DNA from: JBBRLA01 sp038231615
Lineage (GTDB): Bacteria > Myxococcota_A > Polyangia > Palsa-1104 > JAEUJZ01
Assembly: GCA_038231615.1 (NCBI GenBank)
Contig: JBBRLA010000467.1
Location: 1-6,985 of the forward strand
Direction: 5' to 3'
Length of the DNA stretch: 6,985 bases
Shown: piece by piece, positions 1 to 6,000 of the stretch
How the letters are laid out: each line of letters begins with the position of its first letter
Numbering within the stretch: position 1 is the first letter of the stretch
The notes under the pieces: model-generated
Seen by the model: the letters and a program-made list of their open reading frames with translations, nothing else
What the model was told of the DNA's origin: nothing
Database searches by the model: none
Position numbers and translations under genes: made by a program

Positions 1-290
1 CCGCTGCCGTCAACTTGATGAGCCTGTTTGTCCGGAATCAAGCCCGCTGGATGCCGACGTAGAAGCGGGGTACTCCGCCTCAACTGTCCGACGCGTTGGA
101 AGGTCCCCTGCTGCACCTGTGGCTTATCGCCGTCACCGCCCAGAGCCCAGACACCGGATCATCCGCTCAGTGATTCAGCACTTCGGCAGCGCACCACTAA
201 CCAGTGTCTCTTTGAGCCTGGATCAAACGCTTTGGCACTGAGCGACGGCCGCCCCGGTGTCTAGTTGGCGCACGATCAACGCGTATCTGG
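1..290. other. Left-edge region without a convincing gene
   Basis: I recognise no gene here. The plus-strand frame starting at position 2 is open from the window edge to a TGA at 239-241 (79 codons). It could be the tail of a gene starting outside the window, but its product resembles nothing I know, its third positions are not strongly GC-biased, and it has no start inside the window. A second plus frame (TTG at 28 to about 264) is rich in Arg, Pro and Cys and looks like a shadow. The clearest content is a set of inverted repeats (149-262 and 195-296) downstream of the relic receiver domain on the minus strand. There is no T-run to make them a classical terminator. Confidence 0.4.
149..262. 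repeat. Nested inverted repeat, possible structured RNA or DNA element
   Basis: Two 9-bp perfect inverted repeats are nested in register. AGACACCGG at 149-157 pairs with CCGGTGTCT at 254-262, and inside it CGCTCAGTG at 164-172 pairs with CACTGAGCG at 236-244. An internal loop of 6 and 9 bases separates the two stems. The enclosed 63 bases contain a further small hairpin, TTTGA at 211-215 with TCAAA at 223-227, flanked by AGCG 188-191 and CGCT 228-231. The symmetry does not tell which strand is used. It could be a small RNA, the 3' end of a transcript from the relic gene, or a palindromic remnant of a mobile element. Confidence 0.45.
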
Positions 291-296
291 TTAGTG
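195..296. repeat. 10-bp inverted repeat pair overlapping the relic's stop codon
   Basis: CACTAACCAG at 195-204 is the perfect reverse complement of CTGGTTAGTG at 287-296. The right arm covers the minus-strand stop codon of the receiver-domain relic (TAA, plus positions 291-293). Its left arm lies within the loop of the 149-262 nested repeat and its right arm lies outside, so the two pairings interleave as in a pseudoknot. I checked it as an integron attC site, because GTTAGTG resembles the R' core GTTRRRY. The last two bases do not fit and there are no L'/L'' arms, so I do not call it one. Confidence 0.35.
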
Positions 297-581
297 CCTG
301 TATCTCCGCGAAGCATCCACCGCCGAGTTCAGAAGTTTCACCAGCGCGGCGATGTCGTAGGGCTTGTGCATCACCCCAAACGCCCCGATGGCCCGCGCCT
401 CGCTATCGACTACCCTCCCGGGCATCGCCGACGTGACGATCATTTCCGGCAGCGGACAGCCCATCGCCCGCAGGTTGCGGATCATGTCTCCCCCACTCAT
501 GTCGGGCAGCGTCAGATCCAGAAGCACCACGTCCGGCGGCGGGTCTCTTTCCTCGGGGGAACCCTTTGTCAGCGCCAGCAT
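291..581 (-). pseudogene. Truncated response-regulator receiver (REC) domain
   Basis: The 96-residue minus-strand reading is clearly the second half of a CheY-like receiver domain. It has VVLLDLTLPDMSG with the phosphoacceptor Asp at residue 22, IVTSAMPG with the switch Thr/Ser at residues 50-51, and MHKPYD with the conserved Lys-Pro at 73-74, followed by a last amphipathic helix. What is missing is the N-terminal third: beta-1, the acidic Asp pair that binds Mg2+, and helix alpha-1. Upstream, the same frame runs open only to a TGA at plus 633-635 with no ATG, GTG or TTG. None of the three minus frames supplies the missing part, and no Shine-Dalgarno sequence precedes the ATG at 581. Receiver domains are usually about 115-125 residues. 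I infer a decayed gene whose 5' end was lost, perhaps at the junction with the AT-rich island. A short expressed non-phosphorylatable protein is possible but less likely. Confidence 0.65.
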
Positions 582-692
582 CCGAATGCGGGGAATCGTG
601 CGCCTGCTCGCCTGCCTTGTCGGGGCTGCGATTCATGGGCGGTAACGATGTCTCTATATTCGACTCGTTGGTTTTTTGAATCATTGAAGAGG

Positions 693-780
693 TGTCGATT
701 AATTGGTTTCGCGAAAACGCGACCATTGAAATCATTGAGGAATTTCATCGAAAAATCGCCCTCCGGCCAATTAATCGACA
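693..780. repeat. Perfect 14-bp inverted repeat bounding an 88-bp AT-rich segment
   Basis: TGTCGATTAATTGG at 693-706 is the exact reverse complement of CCAATTAATCGACA at 767-780, with 60 bases between. The ends begin TG and finish CA, as in many insertion-sequence and MITE termini. The interior holds TTTCGCGAAA (707-716) and the overlapping CGCGAAAACGCG (710-721). The flanks (left ...GAAGAGG, right GTCTTTG...) show no target-site duplication, and nothing inside is coding. Candidates are a tiny MITE-like element, a paired operator for a dimeric regulator, or a long-range hairpin. The repeat itself is certain; its role is not known. Confidence 0.6.
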
Positions 781-840
781 GTCTTTGACTCAAACTCACC
801 CCAGGGAATGGAGAAAGATAGGTCATCATTAGGCCCGGGG

Positions 841-879
841 GCCTTGATTTGTCAAGGCAAGACAGCCTCTGTCAAGAGG
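841..879. repeat. Two adjacent small hairpins upstream of the exported-protein gene
   Basis: GCCTTGA at 841-847 and TCAAGGC at 852-858 form a perfect 7-bp stem with a TTTG loop. Seven bases later CCTCT at 866-870 and AGAGG at 875-879 form a 5-bp stem with a GTCA loop. TGTCAAG is shared by the right arm of the first hairpin (851-856, without its first T) and the loop side of the second. They lie about 200 bases before the ATG at 1082, so they could be in its leader or be operator sites. The run after the second stem is GGG then GGTTTT, which is weak for an intrinsic terminator. Confidence 0.4.
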
Positions 880-1067
880 GTCGAAGGAGGGGTTTTACGT
901 TGGGATCAAGGGTTTTGCCGGCCGAGCCGTTTGAATTTTTGTGCTAAGGACCCTCTTCCGACTGGCCCTTATCTGTGTTCTGCTCGCACCGCATCGCACC
1001 GCCACGCGGCCATCCGAACCGGACACGGCCGCGTCAGGCAAGGATTGATTCACAACTCCAGCACGCC

Positions 1068-1073
1068 AGGAGA
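1068..1073 (+). promoter_or_regulatory. Ribosome binding site for the cysteine-rich exported protein
   Basis: AGGAGA sits 8 bases before the ATG at 1082. This is good Shine-Dalgarno spacing and it fixes the start that places the hydrophobic leader at the N-terminus. Confidence 0.75.
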
Positions 1074-1081
1074 ACGACGGC

Positions 1082-3616
1082 ATGCGTCATTTGCTTCACA
1101 TCCCCTTGCTCCTCGTCTTGGTCTTCCCCCTCGCGCTGCTCGTCGAATGCAACCCCAACATCGGCGGCGTCGGATCCGACGACGGCGGCACGGACCTCGG
1201 GGTGGTCCTTCCGGATGCCGGCCCTGTACCCGGCTGCGGCCTGCGGACCTGCGCCTCCGCCGATGCCCACTGTGGTCCCATTGGCGACGGCTGCGGCGGC
1301 CTCCTTGATTGCGGCAAGTGCGTCGCCCCAAAGACCTGCGGCGGCGGCGGCAAACTCAGCTTCTGCGGCGGCAGCATGGGCTGCGTCGCCCGCACCTGCA
1401 AGTCCCTGGGCGCCAACTGCGGCCCCGCCGCCGACGGCTGTGGCAACCTGCTGGATTGCGGCACCTGTACCGCCGGCTCGGCCTGCGGCATCGGCGGCAA
1501 GCCCAACGTCTGCGCTCCCATCCTGGGCGGCGGCGATGGCGGTGGCGTGGCCTGCATGCCCAAGAGCTGCATGCAGCTCGGCTACAACTGCGGCCCGGCC
1601 GGCGACGGCTGCGGCGGCCTGCTCAACTGCGGAAGCTGTCCCGCCGGCCAGAGCTGCGGCGACGGCGGCAAGCCCAGCGTCTGCGGCACCACCAATAGCT
1701 GCACCCCCCGCTCGTGCAAAGACGACGGCTACACCTGCGGCATGTCCGGCGACGGCTGCGGCGGCATCATCAACTGCGGCACCTGTACCCTGCCCGACAT
1801 CTGCGGCGGCGGAGGCCGCCCCAACGTCTGCGGCAACACCCCCATGCCCGACGGCGGCGTCCCCCCGGTCTGCGACGGCGGCACCACCAGCATCAGCGGT
1901 ACGGTCCTGGCCCCCACCAACCCCGCGTTGGGCTACGGACAGCCCGATCCAATTTACAACGCCCTGGTCTACGTGCCCAGCTCCCCCGTCCTGCCCTTCC
2001 CCACGGGCGTCTCCTGCGACAAGTGCTCCGCCGAGGCATCCGGCAACCCGATCGTCTCGGTGGTCACCGGCCCCGACGGCAAGTTCAGCCTCAAGGACAC
2101 CCCCTGCGGCAGGGACATCCCCCTGGTCATCCAGGTCGGACGCTGGCGCCGGCAGATCATCATCCCCGCCGTCACCTGCTGCGCCAACAACCCGCTGACC
2201 GGCGAGCAGACCCGCTTGCCGCGCAACCACACCGAGGGCGACATCCCGCTCTTCGCGGTGGTCACCGGCAGCGCCGATCCGATCGAGTGCGTCCTGCCCA
2301 AGATCGGCATCGACGCCAGCGAATACTCCCAGCCCAGCGGCACCGGCCGCGTGCGTTTCTACATCGCCAACGGCGCCAACTACGGCCTCTTCACCCCCGG
2401 CGCCAACATGTTGTGGAGCAGCCCCACCGAACTGGCCAAGTACGATGCCATCATCGCCGACTGCGAGGGCTCGCCCATCGACAAGTCGACGGCGTGGAAG
2501 ACCAACGTCCTGAACTACACCAACGCCGGTGGCCGCCTCTTCGCCAGCCACTACAGCTACACCTGGCTCTACAACATCGCGCCCTTCAAGACGACGGCCG
2601 CCTGGGACGTGGACCAGATGCAGCCGCCGAACCTGACGGCCTTCATCGACCAGAGCTTCCCCAAGGGCATGGCCTTCGCCCAGTGGCTGCAAATCGTGCA
2701 TGCTTCGACGACGCTGGGCAAGATCCCGGTGCAGGACGTGCGCCACGATCTGGATCAGGTGCAAAACCCGCCCTCGCAGCGGTGGATGTACGCCGACCCG
2801 GCGGTCAGCGCGAACAACCCGGTCGAATTCACCTTCAACACTCCGATCGGTACCCCTCCCGCCAGTCAGTGCGGTCGCGTGCTCTTCAGCGACTTCCACG
2901 TCAACACCGGCGGCGCGGGCGCGGGCAAGTTCCCCAACGAATGCGGCAAGGCGTCGCCGCTGACGCCACAGGAGAAGGCGCTGGAGTTTTTGCTCTTCGA
3001 CCTGACCTCGTGCATCCAGCCCGACGTTCCCCCGCCGCCGATGTGCACGCCGCTTACCTGCGCCGCCCAGGGCTACACCTGCGGACCGGCGGGCGACGGC
3101 TGCGGCAACATCATTCAGTGCGGGCCATGCGTGGCTGGGCAAATCTGCGGCGGCGGGGGGCCGAACAAGTGCGGGTCGCCGTGCAAGCCTCTGTCGTGCG
3201 GCGACCAGGGCTTCAACTGCGGGCCGGCGGGCGACGGCTGCGGCAAGCAGATCGACTGCGGCATGTGCGTCATGGGCAAGGCCTGCGGCGGCGGCGGGTT
3301 GCCAGGGGTTTGCGGGACGGGCAAATGCGCCCCCGAGAACTGCGCCCAGCAGGGCCTGATGTGCGGCCCGGCGGGCGACGGCTGCGGCAACGTCATCCAG
3401 TGCGGCGACTGCCCCGAAGGCCAGACCTGCGGTGGCGGCGGCACGCCGGGGGTTTGCGGCATGCCCCACTGCACCCCGACGACCTGCGCGGCGATGGGGG
3501 CCAACTGCGGCCTCATCGGCGACGGCTGCGGCGGCTCGCTGGACTGCGGCAAGTGCATGCCGCCGGAGACCTGCGGCGGCGGCGGCAAAGCCAACCAATG
3601 CGGCTCGCTGGGGTGA
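1082..3616 (+). CDS. Large exported cysteine-rich repeat protein, probable lipoprotein
   Basis: The product has 844 residues and 76 cysteines (hand count), and is very likely an envelope or secreted protein. Residues 1-22 are a leader: MRH, then a long Leu/Val/Ile/Pro hydrophobic stretch ending LLVEC. Cys23 is the probable lipidation site, although Glu at -1 is not canonical. An Asp/Gly-rich linker follows. Residues 52-250 hold four modules with eight Cys each, and residues 655-840 hold four more. All follow C-x4-C-x6-C-x6-C-x5-C-x2-C-x5-C-x(7-8)-C and carry a DGCG core. The even Cys count suggests four disulfides per module. The core (about 265-645) opens with a beta segment like carboxypeptidase regulatory domains (ISGTVLAP..., TGPDGKFSLKD, residues 271-337). 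It continues with YDAIIADCEGS and NAGGRLFASHYSYTWLY (454-497), which resembles ThuA/GATase-like Rossmann folds, and ends with VLFSDFHVNT. I know no enzyme activity for it. Cell-surface adhesion or a structural role is a guess. The class is firm and the function unknown. Confidence 0.85.
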   Translation: MRHLLHIPLLLVLVFPLALLVECNPNIGGVGSDDGGTDLGVVLPDAGPVPGCGLRTCASADAHCGPIGDGCGGLLDCGKCVAPKTCGGGGKLSFCGGSMGCVARTCKSLGANCGPAADGCGNLLDCGTCTAGSACGIGGKPNVCAPILGGGDGGGVACMPKSCMQLGYNCGPAGDGCGGLLNCGSCPAGQSCGDGGKPSVCGTTNSCTPRSCKDDGYTCGMSGDGCGGIINCGTCTLPDICGGGGRPNVCGNTPMPDGGVPPVCDGGTTSISGTVLAPTNPALGYGQPDPIYNALVYVPSSPVLPFPTGVSCDKCSAEASGNPIVSVVTGPDGKFSLKDTPCGRDIPLVIQVGRWRRQIIIPAVTCCANNPLTGEQTRLPRNHTEGDIPLFAVVTGSADPIECVLPKIGIDASEYSQPSGTGRVRFYIANGANYGLFTPGANMLWSSPTELAKYDAIIADCEGSPIDKSTAWKTNVLNYTNAGGRLFASHYSYTWLYNIAPFKTTAAWDVDQMQPPNLTAFIDQSFPKGMAFAQWLQIVHASTTLGKIPVQDVRHDLDQVQNPPSQRWMYADPAVSANNPVEFTFNTPIGTPPASQCGRVLFSDFHVNTGGAGAGKFPNECGKASPLTPQEKALEFLLFDLTSCIQPDVPPPPMCTPLTCAAQGYTCGPAGDGCGNIIQCGPCVAGQICGGGGPNKCGSPCKPLSCGDQGFNCGPAGDGCGKQIDCGMCVMGKACGGGGLPGVCGTGKCAPENCAQQGLMCGPAGDGCGNVIQCGDCPEGQTCGGGGTPGVCGMPHCTPTTCAAMGANCGLIGDGCGGSLDCGKCMPPETCGGGGKANQCGSLG
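1235..1831 (+). repeat. N-terminal block of four 8-Cys modules
   Basis: The modules lie at 1235-1366, 1382-1513, 1553-1684 and 1700-1831, each 44 residues. Linkers are 5, 13 and 5 residues; the long one (after module 2) is Gly/Asp-rich. Every module keeps all eight cysteines and an invariant DGCG around the fourth. Nearly all Gly codons here are GGC. Confidence 0.85.
3044..3601 (+). repeat. C-terminal block of four 8-Cys modules
   Basis: The modules lie at 3044-3172, 3182-3313, 3326-3457 and 3470-3601, with linkers of only 3 to 4 residues. The first is one residue shorter between its last two cysteines. The module pattern is the same as in the N-terminal block, but GGG, CCG and GCG codons are much commoner. 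The block ends three codons before the stop, so the protein finishes in the repeat with no sorting tail such as a MYXO-CTERM segment. Confidence 0.85.
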
Positions 3617-3763
3617 TGCTGTTCCGCCACCGGGTAGAGAAGCCGATTCTGCCATAGCACCGCGATTCCCCCCACCTTGCCGCCGGAAGGCCCCTCATGA
3701 TAGAAGGAAGTTCCTTTTCTCTCGGGCCCACACCGGGCCCGCCGGCACTCGAAGGAGCGCTTC
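3617..3763. other. Spacer between exported protein and transsulfuration operon
   Basis: There is no gene here. GGGCCC at 3724-3729 and GGGCCC at 3735-3740 form a GC hairpin with an ACACC loop, 11 bases before the next ribosome binding site. It is preceded by a pyrimidine run rather than followed by a T-run, so as a plus-strand terminator it is weak. It may act on translation of the downstream operon. The spacer is long enough to hold the operon promoter, but I see no clear promoter elements. Confidence 0.4.
3752..3757 (+). promoter_or_regulatory. Ribosome binding site for the YbjN-like gene
   Basis: AAGGAG lies 6 bases before the ATG at 3764. It supports that start over an upstream in-window ATG at 3697, which is in another frame. 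Confidence 0.75.
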
Positions 3764-4585
3764 ATGGCCTCGGCGAATCACGGTCCCGGATCGAAAAATG
3801 GGCCCTCGGCGACCCACACGGCCCCCACGCCCGGCACGACCCCGGCGATCTCCCAGAGCTGCGGCCTGATCGAGAAGACCCTGGGCTCCAGCCCGGCCTT
3901 CCGTAAGGTCGACAACTGCCTCTACGTCGTCAAGCAGGGCTCGTCCTACGTCATGATCTCGGTCCTCGGCTCGGGCCCGAACAAGGACCGCGCGCTGGTC
4001 CGCGTCACCGCGCAGGTGGTCTCCGGCGTCCGCGCCGAGCCCAGCCTCTTCCGGCAGCTCCTCATCCTGAACGGCACGCTGCGCTTCGGGGCCTTCGCCT
4101 ATGTCCCCGACGGGGAAATCATCCTCTTCAACCACTCGCTGCTGGGCGGTGCCACCCTGGACGCCAGCGAGATCCTCGCCGCGGTGCACGACGTGGCGCT
4201 GGTGGCCGACGGCTATGATGACCGCATCGTCGCCCGCTACGGCGGCCGGCGCATGCAGGACGTCATCGAAGAGTCGGCGCTGTCTCACCTGCTGAACCCC
4301 GAGCCCGACGAGAACGTCCTTTTGGAGGACGACGAGGCCCCGCCGGAGCCGGTGGCCAGCATCGGCCCGCCCGCCCGTCGCGCGTTCCCCTCGGGCCAAA
4401 AAGCGGAAAAGGCAGCGGACAAGGCGGCAGAGAAAGCCCACAAGGCCGAGGTGGAGGCAAAGGCCCACAAGGCCGAGACCCACAAGGCCGAGGCTGAGGC
4501 CCACAAGCCCACACGCCCCCGGCGGAGTTCGGGTCAGGCTTCCGGCGGGCCGGCGAAATCGCCGAAGAAGGGATCTCCATCATGA
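3764..4585 (+). CDS. YbjN / T3SS-chaperone-like protein with Lys-Ala repeat tail
   Basis: The product has 273 residues and no signal peptide, so it is probably cytoplasmic. Residues 1-30 are a low-complexity Ser/Thr/Pro/Gly lead-in. Residues 35-178 form a compact alpha-beta domain: a helix, then strands NCLYVVKQGSSYVMISVLG and RALVRVTAQVVSG, helix SLFRQLLILNGTLRFGAFAYV, strand GEIILFNHSLL, then helix DASEILAAVHDVALVADGYDD. This order and the helix ending in YDD suggest the YbjN / type III secretion chaperone-like fold, a family with no settled biochemical role. After an acidic link (EPDENVLLEDDEAPPEP), residues 212-248 are a Lys/Ala/Glu/His repeat tail, followed by a basic Pro/Ser end. The tail resembles histone-H1-like tails and could bind nucleic acid or form a charged helix. 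The stop overlaps the cystathionine beta-synthase start by four bases, so the two are probably translationally coupled. The fold call is moderate; a regulatory role toward sulfur metabolism is inference from position only. Confidence 0.75.
   Translation: MASANHGPGSKNGPSATHTAPTPGTTPAISQSCGLIEKTLGSSPAFRKVDNCLYVVKQGSSYVMISVLGSGPNKDRALVRVTAQVVSGVRAEPSLFRQLLILNGTLRFGAFAYVPDGEIILFNHSLLGGATLDASEILAAVHDVALVADGYDDRIVARYGGRRMQDVIEESALSHLLNPEPDENVLLEDDEAPPEPVASIGPPARRAFPSGQKAEKAADKAAEKAHKAEVEAKAHKAETHKAEAEAHKPTRPRRSSGQASGGPAKSPKKGSPS
4439..4492 (+). repeat. 12-bp in-frame repeat in the Lys-rich tail
   Basis: CACAAGGCCGAG occurs exactly at 4439-4450, 4466-4477 and 4481-4492, each coding HKAE. The offsets (27 and 15 bases) are multiples of three. 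A degenerate fourth HK copy follows near 4500. Such repeats can gain or lose units without frameshift, so tail length may vary between strains. Confidence 0.7.
4568..4573 (+). promoter_or_regulatory. Ribosome binding site for cystathionine beta-synthase
   Basis: AAGGGA ends 8 bases before the ATG at 4582 and 11 before a second ATG at 4585. Spacing and the ATGA overlap favour 4582. The site lies inside the end of the upstream gene. Confidence 0.6.
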
Positions 4586-6000
4586 TGCACGGGGCGCGCG
4601 CCAACGTCACCGAGGCCATCGGCAACACGCCGATCGTGAAGCTCAACAAGGTCGCCGCTCACGTCAAGAGCGAGATTTACGTCAAGTGCGAGTTCTTGAA
4701 CCCCGGCGGCTCGATGAAGGACCGCGTGGCCTTGAACATCATCCGCGATGCGGAGCGCCGGGGCCTCCTGTCCCCCGGCGGCACCATCGTCGAGGCGACC
4801 TCGGGCAACACCGGCGCCGGACTGGCGATGATCGGGGCGTTGCGGGGCTATAAATCGATCTTCGTCATGCCCGACAAGATGTCGACCGAGAAGATCGCCA
4901 ACCTCCGGGCGCTGGGCGCCAAGGTGGTGCTGTGCCCGACGGCGGTAGAGCCCGAGGACCCGCGCAGCTACTACGAGGTCACCAAGCGCATCGTCGCCGA
5001 GACCCCCGGCTCGTTCCACGCCAACCAGTACCACAACCCGGCCAACCCCGAGGCGCACTATGTCTCGACGGCGCCGGAGATCTGGGACCAGACCCACGGG
5101 GACTTCGACGTCTTCGTCGCCGGCATGGGCACCGGCGGGACGATCAGCGGCTGCGGGCGCTTCTTCAAGGAGAAGAAGCCGGAGTTGAAGATCGTCGGCG
5201 TCGACCCCATCGGCTCGCTCTACTACGAATACGTGAAGACCGGGCGGATGACGCGGCCCTTCTCGTACTACGTCGAGGGCATCGGCGAAGACTTCCTGCC
5301 CTCGACGATGAACCTGAAGCTCATCGACGAGATCGTCCGGGTCGACGACAAGGAATGCTTCCTTTGCACCCGGGCGCTGGTGCGCGAGGAGGGGCTGCTC
5401 TGCGGCGGCTCCAGCGGTGCGGCGGTGGCCGGGGCGATCCGCTACGCGGAGCGGCTGGGCGAGGTGAAGAAGAACATCATCGTGCTTTTGCCCGACGGGT
5501 CGCAGAAGTATCTGTCCAAGATCTTCGACGACCACTGGATGCGGGAGAACGGCTTCCTGGAAGAGGAAGATCCGCTGGGCACGGTGAACGATCTGCTGCG
5601 ATCGAAGCCGCCGCGCAAGGTGATGACGGCGAACAAGAACGCCACCATCCGCGAGGTCATCGGGATGCTGAAGGAACATAGCATCTCGCAATTGCCGGTG
5701 CTGGACGGGGGGCGGCTCTGCGGACTGGTGGCGGAGGTGGACTTGCTGAACCATCTTTTGCTGAAGGGTGGGTCGGCGGACGCGCCCATCGAGTCGCTTC
5801 TGGAGGCGGATTACGCCACGGTGACGTTGCAGACCAAGGTCAAGCTCTTGAAGACCATCTTCAACGAGGCGAAGATCATCTGCATCCTGGGCGGAGAAGG
5901 GAACAGCGCGCAGACGCCGCGGGTGGGCCCGGACGAACTGGTGGGGGTCATCACCAAGATCGACCTCATCGACTATCTGGCGACGCGACGGACGTCATGA
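4582..6000 (+). CDS. Cystathionine beta-synthase with C-terminal CBS-domain pair
   Basis: This PLP enzyme condenses serine and homocysteine to cystathionine, the first step of reverse transsulfuration, in the cytoplasm. It has 472 residues. The fold-type II catalytic domain (about 8-325) shows NPGGSMKDR with the PLP lysine at 46, the substrate loop TSGNTG at 73-78, the phosphate-binding GTGGT at 183-187, and the beta-synthase signatures GVDPIGS, YYVEGIGEDFLP and EEGLLCGGSSG. These distinguish it from plain cysteine synthase. The residue usually just after LPD in this family is displaced: LPDGS here, with Ser at 307. Two CBS domains follow (about 342-394 and 401-469, ending VITKIDLIDYL), the usual site of AdoMet or nucleotide control. 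The N-terminus starts about where human residue 75 aligns, so the heme-binding Cys and His of animal enzymes are absent. It overlaps both neighbours by four bases (ATGA), placing it in a coupled operon. Confidence 0.95.
   Translation: MMHGARANVTEAIGNTPIVKLNKVAAHVKSEIYVKCEFLNPGGSMKDRVALNIIRDAERRGLLSPGGTIVEATSGNTGAGLAMIGALRGYKSIFVMPDKMSTEKIANLRALGAKVVLCPTAVEPEDPRSYYEVTKRIVAETPGSFHANQYHNPANPEAHYVSTAPEIWDQTHGDFDVFVAGMGTGGTISGCGRFFKEKKPELKIVGVDPIGSLYYEYVKTGRMTRPFSYYVEGIGEDFLPSTMNLKLIDEIVRVDDKECFLCTRALVREEGLLCGGSSGAAVAGAIRYAERLGEVKKNIIVLLPDGSQKYLSKIFDDHWMRENGFLEEEDPLGTVNDLLRSKPPRKVMTANKNATIREVIGMLKEHSISQLPVLDGGRLCGLVAEVDLLNHLLLKGGSADAPIESLLEADYATVTLQTKVKLLKTIFNEAKIICILGGEGNSAQTPRVGPDELVGVITKIDLIDYLATRRTS

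Larger units (their letters stand above)
582..1081. other. 500-base intergenic region with AT-rich island and inverted repeats
   Basis: No open frame here looks like a real protein. The part at 661-780 is strikingly AT-rich for this genome (50 G or C in 120 bases by hand count). It carries the perfect 14-bp inverted repeat at 693-780, a TTTCGCGAAA palindrome at 707-716, and three copies of CATTGA (682-687, 724-729, 733-738), two of them within the longer AATCATTGA (679-687, 730-738). Further right are two adjacent hairpins at 841-879. The promoter of the downstream exported-protein gene should lie here, but I could not find a convincing -35/-10 pair or a sigma-54 GG/GC site. Confidence 0.5.

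Noticed and set aside
2..241. Edge-open plus frame as the 3' end of a gene
   Set aside because: The frame is open for 79 codons but has no recognisable motif and little codon bias. It overlaps an inverted repeat, so it is kept only as a note.
195..296. Integron attC site
   Set aside because: GTTAGTG fits GTTRRRY only in its first five bases, and no L'/L'' arms or integrase gene are visible.
963..985. Sigma-54 promoter before the exported-protein gene
   Set aside because: TGGCCC is followed at the -12 distance by TGTGT rather than TTGCA, so the GC element is missing.
1034..3655. An 873-codon open frame antisense to the exported-protein gene
   Set aside because: It is Ala/Gly/Val/Arg-rich low complexity and mirrors the repeats. 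In GC-rich repeats of GGC and TGC the antisense frame lacks stops by composition. The plus-strand protein has a leader, ribosome site and conserved cysteines.
1714..3657. A 647-codon plus-strand frame overlapping the repeat protein
   Set aside because: It is an Arg/His/Leu/Gln-rich shadow of the repeats in another frame, with no recognisable domain or ribosome site.
4534..5754. A 406-codon minus-strand frame opposite cystathionine beta-synthase
   Set aside because: The composition (His/Arg/Gln/Val/Asp-rich) is typical of antisense shadows, and the plus strand holds an unmistakable enzyme.
4582..6000. Cysteine synthase (CysK/CysM) instead of beta-synthase
   Set aside because: The C-terminal CBS-domain pair and signatures such as GVDPIGS and VEGIGEDFLP, plus the gamma-lyase partner, favour cystathionine beta-synthase.
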